Source: Favolaschia claudopus
Taxonomy: Eukaryota > Basidiomycota > Agaricomycetes > Agaricales > Mycenaceae
Assembly: GCA_037176885.1 (NCBI GenBank)
Contig: JAWWNJ010000009.1
Span: forward strand, 3,100,001-3,164,000
DNA: 64,000 nt
Direction of reading: 5' to 3'
Shown here piece after piece: positions 10,551 to 20,572 of this stretch. Every line of letters starts with the position of its first letter. Within the stretch, counting starts at the first letter, position 1. A program made the translations under genes and the position numbers. The notes under the pieces were generated by a model. It saw nothing but the letters and a program-made list of their open reading frames with translations, searched no databases and was not told the DNA's origin.

Positions 10551-11280
10551 TCAAAGCAGTTTGACAACACGCGAACGAATCCAGTCAAAGGCGTCGCTAG
10601 GGAAGAGATGGCTTGTAGAAGTTGATCAGTAAGACGAAAAGAAGAGATAAAAAATACAGAACTCACCGGCATCCGTTTTTCTCACCTAAGTCCGCTAACA
10701 CCCTCCGAGCAATAAGAAAATCCATTCTTTTGAAACCCCCAATGCGACGAAGACTGAAGAATTCCTGGTGCTCGACCCCGCACCCACGGCATATGCGTTT
10801 GACGCGATTGATGCCTCGTTTGATGAATGTAAGGTGAATCATGCGCTCTATTGTACAATAAGTACGAAAATGAAATAAAACATGATAAAACGACGTACCG
10901 GCGAGGCATCGCGAATCAACTCTGTAGAACCACAGAGGAATTGTGGTGTCGACCGCATTCCTACATCTTCTGTACCCCGGCGCGCGACGCGCCCATTTCT
11001 TCGCCCTCCCGACCTTAACCCTCGCTCCTTCAAGTGCGCGTTCGAGGGAAATGAAGCCGTTTTCGAATTTGTTGAGGCGCCGGGTGCGAATCCGGAGTAA
11101 AACGTAGATAATCCCGGGGCCTTCGGATTTATATAGGCGATTTTGGCGGTTTTCGAGGAGGGCGTGAAGTTGCTTTTCGACGGGTTTTCGTGAACTGGGA
11201 AGGTGAGGACGGGCGAATCGTCGACTGAGAACCCGTACATAGCGCGTAGATCCGCGGTTGGGGTGGTATTGGGACCCATG
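10551..11280 (-). CDS. Hypothetical basic protein next to left transposon end
   Basis: Three exons (11280-10899, 10847-10667, 10611-10551) join in frame to 207 aa with introns of 51 and 55 nt. The first exon is Ser/Thr/Pro-rich (MGPNTTPTADLRAMYG). The second is strongly basic and holds a CRGCG pair with a following IGGFKRMDFLIARRVL helix. The third ends with DAFDWIRSRVVKLL. The single C-x2-C pair is not a complete zinc finger. I do not recognise the family. Clean phasing of all three exons supports a real gene; its place about 200 bp inside the left end suggests element cargo. Confidence 0.6.
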
Positions 11281-12045
11281 GAGCAAAAAAGCAAGAATTG
11301 TGGTATTTCAAACAATTGGCGGCGAAAACGGCGGTAAAACGCAAGAAATAAGCAGTAAATCGGTTGAATATAGGCTAGATGTCGTCGGCCGCACGCCGAG
11401 CCGCGAGCCAGAGGGTGCACAGGGAGGCGTGTGGGCGTCGTCGACGGTGTGGGCGCCAGGCGGGAGGCGTTACGTAACCGGATGATCGGCCGAAATCGGA
11501 CCCGTCACATGAGCCGACGATCCGCGCCGATCAAGCGCTGGCGGGCGGTGGGGATCCCGCGCTGGCGGGGCGGGTTACGTAATCGGCTATTCGGATCCCG
11601 GTCGCCGCGAATCGACGAAATGGCAAACGCGATTCATCCACGGAGACGCGTCTCGACCGCGAAAACGACGGTCGAGCACAGGGAACGGCGAAAGCGAGTC
11701 GAAGTGGCCATGCTTTGGGATCGGAAGGCGGGAAAGGCGAAATAAGTGTTTTGATGCGATGTCGAGGTGAGCTCGCGGGGGACCCGGAAGGAAACGAGTC
11801 GGCGGCGTGAAACCGACGGTGAAGGAAGGTTGGGGGCAGGGGAAGGCGGGGGTGACGTGCTTTGGGTTCGGAAGGCACGAAAACATGGATTCTTGAGAAA
11901 ATGTGTTTCGACGCGAAGTCGAGGCGAGCTAGCGGGGGACCCGGAAGGAAACGAGTCGGCGGCGTGAAACCGACGGTGAAGGAAGGTTGGGGGCAGGGGA
12001 AGGCGGGGGTGGCGTCGTGACGAAGGTTAAAGAGGGAGGAGGCGT
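11281..12045. other. Non-coding, GC-rich spacer with tandem repeats
   Basis: Between two minus-strand genes. The left part is the upstream region of the gene at 11280; the right part holds the 157-bp tandem repeat. Open frames here are by-products of the repeat. Confidence 0.5.
11710..12015. repeat. 157-bp tandem repeat, about two units
   Basis: GTCGAGGTGAGCT at 11761 recurs as GTCGAGGCGAGCT at 11918, and GGGGGACCCGGAAGG at 11777 recurs at 11934, giving an exact 157-bp period. A diverged partial third unit precedes at about 11710. It lies just downstream of the transposase stop codon. Confidence 0.75.
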
Positions 12046-15000
12046 TCATGTCGAAGGCCTCGGGGGGACCGCCCGCGGGGCAACCGGTAATTCATCTTCG
12101 TGTTCCACCGTACCATCCTCTTCCGCCCCCGTATCCTCGTCCGCCCCCGCGAGTCCGAGCCCGGATTCGGATTCAGGGTCTTGCGGTATGACGCCGATTG
12201 CCAGTCTACCCATTTCGATGAAACTTGCGTTATTCTCCCACTGCGTCTCAAAAACATCAGCTAGCCTGCGTAAGAACGCCGCCTGACGGTGAGCATAGGC
12301 GATGTTCCCCTCGGCGTAAGCTGCGTGCTTTGGAGCAAACGCGATGTGAGTCGGGAGCTTGAAGGCTCCTTCGGGGACTTGTGGGCGTTTGTTGGCGCTC
12401 TCCTCCCACCGATCCGCGCGCCAGCGAAGAAATTGCAGGATACGGCGGCTCTCTTCCTCGAGCAGGTCGACTTCTTCAGCACGGCGCATGAACCTTGCCC
12501 GGGTCTTGGCCCACTCAATTCTGAGCGCTAGACTGAAAATCAGACCCGTCCCCTCAGTATTTGATCAAGCTGACCTTCATTCATCCCACCCTCGCCCGCA
12601 TCCTCATCCTCCACCCCAGGCCTCAACCAGATCCAAGACATCCGAGCTCTGGCTTGCCTTCTCGCAGCATCCGCCTGCTTACGTGCCTGCAGACCTTTCC
12701 TCATCATCAATTTCTTCCGCTCCGGATCTGAGAACAACGCCCTAGGCATCCCACGTACATCCTCCGGCTTGAGTGGACGCAGTGTCTTCTGCCACTCTTG
12801 CCGATCCAGCCTCCGCCCCAGCCCCTCCAAAGCCCGTCGCGCACCGCGATAGCGTTCCGAGACCCGACGAACGCGTTCCTCGACCCCCTCGATCTTCGTG
12901 CCTATGCGCGTGTTGCTCTTCACACCGCGAACCCAGCGGTCCTTGTATTTGTAAAGGTGGGTGCGAACGAGGAGATTGTTCCGTAACGCGTCGAGCGCCT
13001 CGTGTGCCTGGGCCTCCCGCAGTCGAAACTCGTACTCGTAAAGGTCGTCCTCACACTGCGTGCTGCCCTTGAGAGCGGATGGGAGCCAGAGAGACATGTG
13101 CTGCACTTGGATGCCGGGCTGCGTCTGGGTGGCGGAGATCTTCATGCGGGCTCGATCCTCCTCCGCGCGCAAGAGGGCGACGTGGGGCATGAATAAGACT
13201 TGCGAGTCCATCCATGTCAGAATCTTCCGCCTCAGCTTGTTCGTGCGCTCAGTCATATTCGCCTGCTGATCCTGTGTCGGATGATTCCCCACGCGTTGCA
13301 TGTCGAAGTTGAGGGTGCGTCTGTTGAGCAACAAGAGACGTACGTTAGCATATATTAATGAGCGGTTTGAAACAAACGCACTGGAGCTCTTCGAGCTGTA
13401 GACCCATTGTGATTAACTCCGTGGGATGCATCTCCTCTGCCGCTGTCAAGCCCTCCAGCTCATCCTCCTCTCCTGCCTCCACTGCCATCTCTCGCCTGAC
13501 CTCCGCTACAGTCTTCCGCGCGGCCCGTGAAACGAAAGGGTTCGTGGCCTGAGGATCCTCCTCCCATGTCTCCACCTCCGCTCTCCACTCCTCCAAATCG
13601 TCTTCGCCGCCGAGGCTACGTATCGACTCCTCCAGTTCCTCGAACTCGGCGCTTGCCTCTATGAGCTCGGTCACGGCGATCCTGAGACGATCGAGCACCC
13701 ACTTTCCTGAGAACAACGCGTTAGTGAGTGCCTCGCGACAAAAAGAAGCATTCTTACCCAACCCGAGAATTTTCTTGTGATTAGTGTCATTGAAGGCGTC
13801 GTTAATGGTGTCCCGCCGATTGCCCGGTCCCATCTCTGCAGTCGCTCCCGCTAGAGGATTGATTACAGACCAGCCGCGCTCCGGCGCCTCGCCGTCCGTC
13901 ATCCCCACGAACCGAGTAAGGTGAAACGAAAATTTGACGTTGCAGGCTTCGATGTGCGCCGGGAGGTGGAATTTGGGTACCAGGAATACACAGTAGTGTT
14001 TGCCTTCATGCAAGCGGATGTCTAGAGGGAATCTCTTCATCCTCTCCCAGAGATGCTTGTGCCATTGGCAAGCGATATCGTAGGATACAAAGAGTTGACA
14101 AACCTCGCTGCCAGCGAGGCCCATGACGAGAATGTAGTCCATATTCATGTACCTAAACGGAATGAGTACTAATCTTCAAATTAAATGGAATGTCGAGAGA
14201 CATACCGTTCTCCCAGCTGTAGATCGCCAACTGCGTTCGGGCGCTTCATATTGTGCCGAGCACAATCGACTGTGGCGATTCCTGAAGAAGCCGTACCCCG
14301 GGATTCGCGGTCTGGCTTGTCAACAGCGTCGTGCGCCACACAAGTGCTGCGCTACGGAAAACCACCAAACATCAGCAGCGGAGGAGATGGAGGTGAAAAC
14401 ATCACTTACGTCTTGCTTCTCCTTCCAATATCGCGCCAGATAGTCGTAGTAGGGGGCCGTACGAACAAAGAACGACCAGCCGTCACCAAGCGACGGGTCA
14501 TCCGCTTCGTTCGATACTTTCTTCCTCCTCATTCGGAAATTGGCGTCCAGGGCGAGAAACAAAGCGTACAAAAATCTGGACTCGTACTCAGCATTCATCC
14601 GATCGAGGGCCATGAAGATGGTGACCTACCTCTTCTCTCTCGGAGCTTTTTCCCAGTCGGCTGGCAAATTTTTGCCGGGCTGAGGGCAGGCCGGGCACAG
14701 CAAGGCGCACTCCCCGGGCTTCGTAGATGCAACCCCAGCTGGATCATGCCCACGACCGGCACGCTTTAACATCTGGAGATGGCGCCATTCTCGTGTCATG
14801 CGAGCGAATTCATCGTAGCGATCCTATCCAGCGTGTTAATTAGTACAGACGGAACAAAGATACCGACGTACGCGAACGGTTCGAGTTCCAGTATTGTCCG
14901 TTTCGCGAGCAATGCTTTTGTAAAATTCGGAAACCGATCCCTTCGACTCGAGAGTGATCAGGTGGAAACGACGGAGGACGTTGAAGGTGGCAGCGCTCCT

Positions 15001-15929
15001 CGGGCTCGTGGACGTCGACGGGTACCAGCGCGCACGCAGTAGTTGGATGTCGTGTGGATGGGCACTGGAGCATTCACAAAAATCGAGCCCGACCTCGTGG
15101 ATGCCATAGGTGTCGATCACGACGAAGTCGTCGTTGACAGCCCGCGCTGGATTGCGACAACGCTGGCGTTGGCCCTCCTTGAGCTTCCCGTGCCCCAGCT
15201 GAATGCGCAGTCCGAGAGCCTTGAGTGTCTCATGCTCAAAAAACATCCCGTTCCACATCTGACTCTATATGAGCCGCTGGTAGTATATGTCCAAGAATAT
15301 CGACATACCTCGACCCTGTGTAAGGGCAAATCTTGATGTGCATCCACCAAACATGTCTTGCAAAAGAGATCGTCGGTGAAGCAGTCGCGACACCGGTACA
15401 GACCCTCTCGACCCCCGCAGCTGATGCATAAGATATCCTGCTGATAGTCTGCGCGCCCCTCGAGCAGTATCAACTCGTCCAAGTATGATTGCGGCTTCTT
15501 GAGGTCCACCCATTGCAGTAGAGGGTTATCCTTCGAACGATGTATCAGGATAAGCTCCCGATATCGATATGGAGAAAGTGAGCTCACCGATGCCCGCATC
15601 TTCCTTGGCTGTTTCTGCAGCAGGTCATACACAATCTCTTCATCTTGAGTTAAGGGCGGGACGTCTGCAGCGGTGTCGATGGAGGTATTCTCCTCGAAAA
15701 AGTCGCTGGGAGGAGCGAGGAGCTGAAAGGACGGTCGCGTAGGCTTCGTGGGAGAGGGCGGGAGCTTGTGAAAGGTGGTGATGCGGGCGGTTTGACCGTC
15801 GTGTCCAACGCGAGAATGTCGCTCATGAACGATGTCCATGTCCAGCGAGCCTTCGGGAGCTTCATCCTCGTCAGAGATAGCTGTACGCTCGTTTTTCTTG
15901 CGACGTCCACGGGCTGTGGGGCGACTCAT
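12046..15929 (-). CDS. KDZ transposase with CxC2 domain
   Basis: Exons 15929-15309, 15258-14872, 14823-14630, 14575-14410, 14351-14206, 14152-13758, 13706-13382 and 13320-about 12540 join in phase; the C-terminus continues to 12046 (about 1,160 aa). N-terminal tail, then the CxC2 cluster (CISCGGREGLYRCRDC near residue 170, CKTC, LPLHRVE, MWNGMFFEH, VGLDFCEC), CPACPQPG, then the KDZ core: LALDANFR (Asp ~411), ATVDCARH (Asp ~485), FVSYDIACQWH (Asp ~530), VPKFHLPAHIEAC, and DGEAPERGW (Glu ~593). A Lys/Arg-rich coiled-coil tail ends with RAEEVDLLEEE. Known role: DDE-type cut-and-paste transposition. All acidic catalytic positions are kept. One doubtful point: between QLDQILR and ALRIEWAKTRAR (about 12515-12545) the frame shifts, either a 48-nt intron that skips QLDQILR or a true or assembly frameshift. 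Confidence 0.9.
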
Positions 15930-16411
15930 GAAGGTTAGGAATCAACAGCGATGCATCGCTCACCTCTCGATCGAGTAAACAGATTGAGTCAGGCACCGGG
16001 CCATGACAATGGCCTAGCAACGGCATGTCCTGCAGCTCAGAGGCCTGAAAGAAGTCAAGTCAAACAGCTCCGACATGAAGTCGAGGAGCAGGCCCTGACA
16101 TGAAGTCAAAAGCATTTTCCAGGGCGGAAACGAAGAGAATCTGGCGCAATAACTCTGAGAAATGAGGCGAGGTAAACAGCGATGCATCACTCACCTCTAG
16201 CCAGCACGCCAGTCGGGAGGCTGAGAGTCGGCCAGAGTCGGTGCGCCCAGCGCGAAGGGAGTGTTGACGAGGTGGGTCCAGTCACAAGTCACAAAAGCAC
16301 GTGTGTGGCCGTGTGATCCATCCTGGGAAAGGATCACTGGCAAACAAGGATGGGTCCAAATTTATTCGACAATAAACAAATTGCGCATTTAGATGTCAGT
16401 CTATACCGTAG
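15930..16411. promoter_or_regulatory. Upstream region of the transposase gene with GATGCATC boxes
   Basis: Two copies of a motif shared with the transposon ends and with 19.2 kb lie here: CAGCGATGCATCGCTCACCT at 15946 (21 bp above the start codon) and CAGCGATGCATCACTCACCT at 16177. A CATGAAGTC repeat occurs between them. Probable 5' UTR and promoter. The boxes suggest that transposase binds its own promoter; this is inferred. Confidence 0.55.
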
Positions 16412-16922
16412 CTACAATTTCGACTTCACAAAAACAAAAGGAAACAACTGTTGGCGCTCCCCAGGACCCATTTCCTTCCCCTGGTAATGAGCGGAATTGT
16501 TTTCAGCCCACGCACGCTCCGCTGCCTCCCCACAGAAATGACAGAAGTGATTTCCTCCACCAGATATCAACTCGGGAATCTCGTCGTCGTCGCCAATAGC
16601 AGCGCTATGCTGGACATCGGCCCGGTATGGATCAAGATCTTGTATGAGTGTAAGGTTCCCGTCGGATGCCCTTGACCATGAGTTAGCGCAACAAATGAAG
16701 TAATAGGATCAATCAACATACCAAGCAAGTTTATACAGGGTTTGCGCGAGCGAGGGAGCAACGAAAGACGTGAGTTGAGGGAACAAACTACCGAGCTCAA
16801 CTCCTCGTTCACCCTTCGCGAGATTGTCTATCAAAGTAGAAGTGAGTGCATGAAAACATCAAGAAGTGGACAGACTTACACTGCACCGGAAGGTAGCTTT
16901 CGCCTGCGAATGGTAGCACCAT
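16412..16922 (-). CDS. Small protein with a KDZ-like GEAxERxW motif
   Basis: Read from ATG at 16922 through probable introns (donors GTGTAAG and GTATGTTG) to TAG at 16414-16412. The readable chain includes GVELGSLFPQLTSFVAPSL, a YKLAWASDGN segment, then NHFCHFCGEAAERAWAENN and KEMGPGERQQ. The spacing GEA-ER-W and EMGPG-R is identical to the neighbouring transposase's GEAPERGW and EMGPGNRR, so this is probably a transposase-derived exon with the other catalytic parts missing. It may be the 3' part of the CxC2 gene upstream (17.1-17.8 kb). Exon borders at the 5' side are not settled. Confidence 0.45.
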
Positions 16923-17120
16923 GTTGTGGTTAGAGAAAGAGATGCGATTGGAAATCACTTAGATCGCTCGGCCTGGATGGCCGCAACACAGCCTCGTTGA
17001 TTGACAGAAGCTGTCAATCAGCCACCTCACTCCTCCCATTACAATGACCACGAATCGACCACTATGCGGACTATGACCAGGGACTGTATTTTCTACCTGC
17101 TTCAACATGACCCAGAGACT
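16923..17120 (-). other. Spacer, possibly intronic, between the CxC2 gene and the GEAxERxW gene
   Basis: A minus-strand frame stays open for about 60 codons here but shows no domain. It includes a near-palindrome (TGACAGCTTCTGTCA, near 17003). It could be an intron or a decayed middle of a single second transposase gene. Confidence 0.35.
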
Positions 17121-17806
17121 CTACTCTACACTCCTTTGTTCTCCTCCCTCTCCCCCACGCCACGGCGGAACAACCAGTACATTATCTTCCCAATACCTCG
17201 CCATCTCAAAAGTCGACGCCTCAACAGGATTCTCCCCGACCGCATACAGGCGCACCTGCTCCAGCTGTGCAACACGCGACATACCCTTGCAACCGCAGAA
17301 CACAATCCAAAAATGGTGCACCCCATCCAAAGCAATCACCTGCAGAAATGGTGAGCGACTGACACATATTTCAAAGCTATCAAACGACCTTGAATTTCTG
17401 GACGCTGTCCCCGTTCGGGCACGGAGCTTCGGTTGTGTGGCCCCCCAAACGGGTACGCAACGTCAATATATCATAGTCAACGAGCTTCCATTCTGGTGCA
17501 TACCGCCTTGCAAGCTATTTCGGTGAGCGGAGAAAATAAAGATTGAACAAAACTCACCTCAATACGATGCAAAGGGTTTCCTTCATGCCGGCTTTTCATG
17601 CACCGCAAACACATCACGTCAGGGAAGAAACAGGTGCGACAGCGAAAGATGTTTCCGATGTTTCCTCCGCATTTCGGGCAGGCCGGGGGGTAATCGGTGA
17701 CTTTTCTGCTGTCCCTGAGCAAGCTTTCCCTGAAAGCGTTGTCCTAGTAAAAGTCAGTGATACCGCGCAGCTCAGAATTGGCGCTTACGCGGGTGCTGGG
17801 ATCCAT
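17121..17806 (-). CDS. Second CxC2-domain protein, lacks KDZ catalytic core
   Basis: ATG at 17806 (MDPSTR), a 45-nt intron, then DNAFRESLLRDSRK and a CxC2 cluster: CPKCGGNIGNIFRCRTC, CLRC, HEGNPLHRIE. After another intron come EAPCPNGDSVQKFKV, and after a third IALDGVHHFWIVFCGC and ASTFEMARYWE, following the order of the CxC2 domain in the full transposase. The frame ends at 17121 without LALDANFR- or SYDIACQW-type motifs. It differs strongly from the transposase next door, so it is not a recent copy. It could be a CxC2-only DNA-binding regulator or an eroded transposase. Confidence 0.6.
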
Positions 17807-17980
17807 GATGGGGGAAAGAGGGAAATTTGATGGCTAGATCGCTTGGTGCGTGCGTTTTTAAGTCGGAATCGGAGATCCAGGCTAATCTGATGGCCGGCAG
17901 TATAGCTCCCATGATTGCGAAAGAGAACGTCCACTATTAATCTGCATGGCATGGAAAGTTTCTTGTATTCGACAGCAAAA

Positions 17981-18675
17981 TTAAACATAAGTGAATTTCT
18001 TTCGATTGTCCTCGCCCCTCGCCCGTAATTCCACCATATGCGCAACCACAGCCTCCCCCTCCGCCTTCGTCATCAATCCAACCCTCTCAGCAACTGGGGT
18101 CGTCGAAATTTCGGGCGCAGTTTGAGGCACTTGAAGAACTGGACCACCTCGAAAGAATATATCCCCCGGGCTACGTACATGAGCTTCTCGATGCGCCACC
18201 ATTTTCCGGACCTCCGCCTTGCTCGCCTCCCTCGCCTGCTGCTTCTCTTGAACCCGCTTTCTGACATCTGCGCCGGCGACGTATCCCGGAGGCTTGGTGG
18301 TGAGCGGTGGTGCCATCCCGAGCGCAAGGGCTTCTTCTCGGGCGGCGGCGCGTGCCGCAACGCGTTCTCGAACTGCAGCGCCAGCGACGAATCCGGGAGG
18401 TCTTGTTCCCACCGGTGGGCGTCCAATATAACTGAAGAGCCATTCCTGGAGTTCTTCGGGCAGCTCCTCTCCCTCTTCCTTGGCTCGCAAGGTCTCTGAA
18501 ATCAAGAGGTAAGCGTGAAGTATCGTAATCAGGCGCTTAATTCCTCACCTATTTTACATTCTCTGTCTTGCGCAGCAGTGAGGGCGAGGTCATTGGGGAC
18601 AGGTTCCAGGGAGTCGCGTTTGTCGTCAACAGGTTCGGGGGAGTCGCGTTTGTCGTCGATCGGTGAGGTGATCAT
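17981..18675 (-). CDS. Hypothetical protein with internal repeats
   Basis: Two exons (18675-18549 and 18495-17981, 52-nt intron) give 213 aa. It has two short internal duplications: DDKRDSPEPV/DDKRDSLEPV near the N-terminus, and PPGFVAGAAVRERV/PPGYVAGADVRKRV in the middle, each followed by an Arg/Ala/Glu-rich helix. Mostly helical and charged, no cysteines, no signal peptide. Not recognised. It lies in a run of minus-strand genes behind the CxC2 gene and is treated as element cargo. Confidence 0.65.
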
Positions 18676-18739
18676 GGAAACTTGGTGAGAGGGATTCAAT
18701 CAACTCATCATCTCCGCAGGTCAATTTACAGTCGGTCTA

Positions 18740-19159
18740 TTACTCCATGATTGGTTTCAACGCCGCCATCATCTCGGCTACGACGGCTTTCCGCGCCTGA
18801 TGCTCCTGGCGTCGGCGTCTCGAATACGATGCCAAGCGTCCCACCTCGATCCTCGCAGTCACTACTGTGCCCTGGCCCTCATCTGGGATGTCCGCCATAA
18901 CGGTGTCCTCGCCCTTCGTATCCACCGCCATTGCATCATGCTCTACCGCTAGAACGGGGAAATCAGTTTTCTCGACGCAATGTGAAATTCGGAACATCAG
19001 ACCTTCCTGTTCCTCACCTGTCTGGTGCGGTTCCGTCACCGGTTCCTGAATTTTCGTCTGTCTCTGCCGGCGCTTCGAGGGTTGAGCACGTTGGGTTCGA
19101 GAGCGCTTCGACACAGCAGCGTCGTTGCTTTCCAAGGGACTGGATTTCCTCTTGTGCAT
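18740..19159 (-). CDS. Small basic, probably nuclear protein
   Basis: Exons 19159-19018 and 18948-18740 (68-nt intron) join to 116 aa. The N-terminus is a likely nuclear localisation stretch (KRSRTQRAQPSKRRQRQTK). An acidic middle (DTKGEDTVMADIPDEGQG) is followed by a basic helix, SYSRRRRQEHQARKAVVAEM. No known domain. Three GATGCATC boxes in 31-bp tandem array lie 60-130 bp upstream of the start, the same motif found at the transposon ends and above the transposase gene, so the two genes may be co-regulated. Confidence 0.6.
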   Translation of the reverse strand: MHKRKSSPLESNDAAVSKRSRTQRAQPSKRRQRQTKIQEPVTEPHQTGEEQEGLMFRISHCVEKTDFPVLAVEHDAMAVDTKGEDTVMADIPDEGQGTVVTARIEVGRLASYSRRRRQEHQARKAVVAEMMAALKPIME

Positions 19160-19218
19160 GTAGCGAGGGCAAAGGGTGTTTTTGGTAAAGGTATGTTAGC
19201 GCAAATCCTTGCGGCTGC

Positions 19219-19311
19219 GATGCATCGCTGATTTCTCAGAATTGACGGCGATGCATCGCTCACTTCTCACAATTCACGACGATGCATCGCTGACTTCTCA
19301 AAAGTGAAATT
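19219..19311. repeat. 31-bp tandem repeat carrying GATGCATC boxes
   Basis: Three units start at 19219, 19250 and 19281. Each begins GATGCATCGCT and continues with a TTCTCA block and an AATT-ACG block in the first two. The period is exactly 31 bp. Same box as in the terminal repeats and transposase promoter. Confidence 0.8.
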
Positions 19312-19420
19312 GCAATTGATAGATCATATCCACAATGTCCCGCGTGCGCCACATGCCTTCTAGCGGGAGTATAGTTCACGCGTCCGTAGAAAAACAATCT
19401 GGTCTATTCGCCACTGAATA

Positions 19421-19729
19421 TTATTCTCTAAACTGATTGGTGTTGTTGAGGTCAGAGAGTCAGCGGCGTACAGAGCTTTGAACACTCACTTCAGCCAAAG
19501 GTACGTTCAGTTTCGCTTGAATGCGACGCCTGATTTTCTGAATGCGTCTTTTCAGCTGATCAGATTCGCGGATCCCTCTCCCCAGTCTGTCGTGCTGTTT
19601 CAGGAGGAAGACGATCATGCGCCGTTCCGGTTCGGCTGATTCCCACCGTCTGGATCTACGTCAAATGGGTTCTTGACTGTCGTCCTGTATCTCTTACCTC
19701 GCTGCTGCATAAAAATCCAAGTCCGCCAT
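19421..19729 (-). CDS. 69-aa Arg-rich protein
   Basis: Three exons (19729-19698, 19655-19490, 19432-19421) with 42- and 57-nt introns give 69 aa, too short and split for a simple ORF search. After MADLDFYAAARSRRWESAEP comes a basic helix, QLKRRIQKIRRRIQAKL, and the end NVPLAEFRE. It looks like a short coiled-coil or nucleic-acid-binding peptide. The phases match at both junctions, which supports a real gene. Function unknown. Confidence 0.5.
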
Positions 19730-19961
19730 CTCAATGTCGAGCAGATTGAAGGCAAGTGGGCATGGGAATATCGCACGCACACTCTAAATTCAATACGGAA
19801 GGTAGCAGTTCGGCCCGTCCCACCGATGGACAACTCAACAACTCACCAATCTCTTCCTGATCTTCCCTGATGTTCCGGCGTAGATCTCCCTCCGCCTCCG
19901 ACCTCCGTTCCATCAAACACAACCTCGATTCTGGTAAGCATCTTTCGTCTGTTCCGCCGCC

Positions 19962-20475
19962 ATGGTTTCCTCTGCCCGCCCTCGCAACCCAGGTACGTGC
20001 CATATCTGTCTCGCAACTCATAACTCAAATACAATTGGACGAAGATACTCAAGGAAAAGTCAGCCGTCGTCAGCAGCGTCGTCAGGAGTTCAGGGAACGG
20101 CGAGAGCAACGACGGTTAGCGCGAGAGCAGTACAAGGCTGCCAAAGCGAGGCTTCGTCGGCAAAGAAGACGCGGGGGTCGGCAGGTCAGAGAACGCCGGT
20201 TGCGATTGGAGCAATACAAGGACAGCCTCCGTGAGTAGAGTCAGATCATGATGATATTCCCCCTCACAACCTCATCAGTGTCTTGGAGTGGGGATACCTC
20301 GGCGAGGAATAAGGCCTGGGGCGAATTTCAGGAGGAACAGAAGGCCAAGTGGGACGCGGGGGAGGATGTGGGAGAATGGACTCCCGACGGATGGGGAACT
20401 CGAGGACGAGTAATTGTCGACGAGGATGGTTGGCACGGCATGGAATGGGGAGGTGGTAGTCCAGCGTGGCATTAA
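19962..20475 (+). CDS. Arg-rich/Trp-acidic small protein
   Basis: Exons 19962-19992, 20054-20230 and 20279-20475 join in frame to 134 aa. The first junction uses an AAG acceptor, which is uncommon. The N-terminal half is very basic (RRQQRRQEFRERREQRRLA and more of the kind). The C-terminal half is acidic with many Trp and Gly (EWTPDGWGTRG, DGWHGMEWGGGSPAWH). Such charge-split proteins fit nucleic-acid binding plus a partner-binding tail. No family recognised. Convergent with the minus-strand gene at 20.6-21.1 kb, which has a similar Arg-rich tail. Confidence 0.55.
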
Positions 20476-20572
20476 ATAGGCGGAATATACTGTTCACCCC
20501 GTAATGAGAATGATCGTCAACAGCATAAATTGAGCAAGTAAATTCTGAGAACAAATATATACTCAAATCTCA

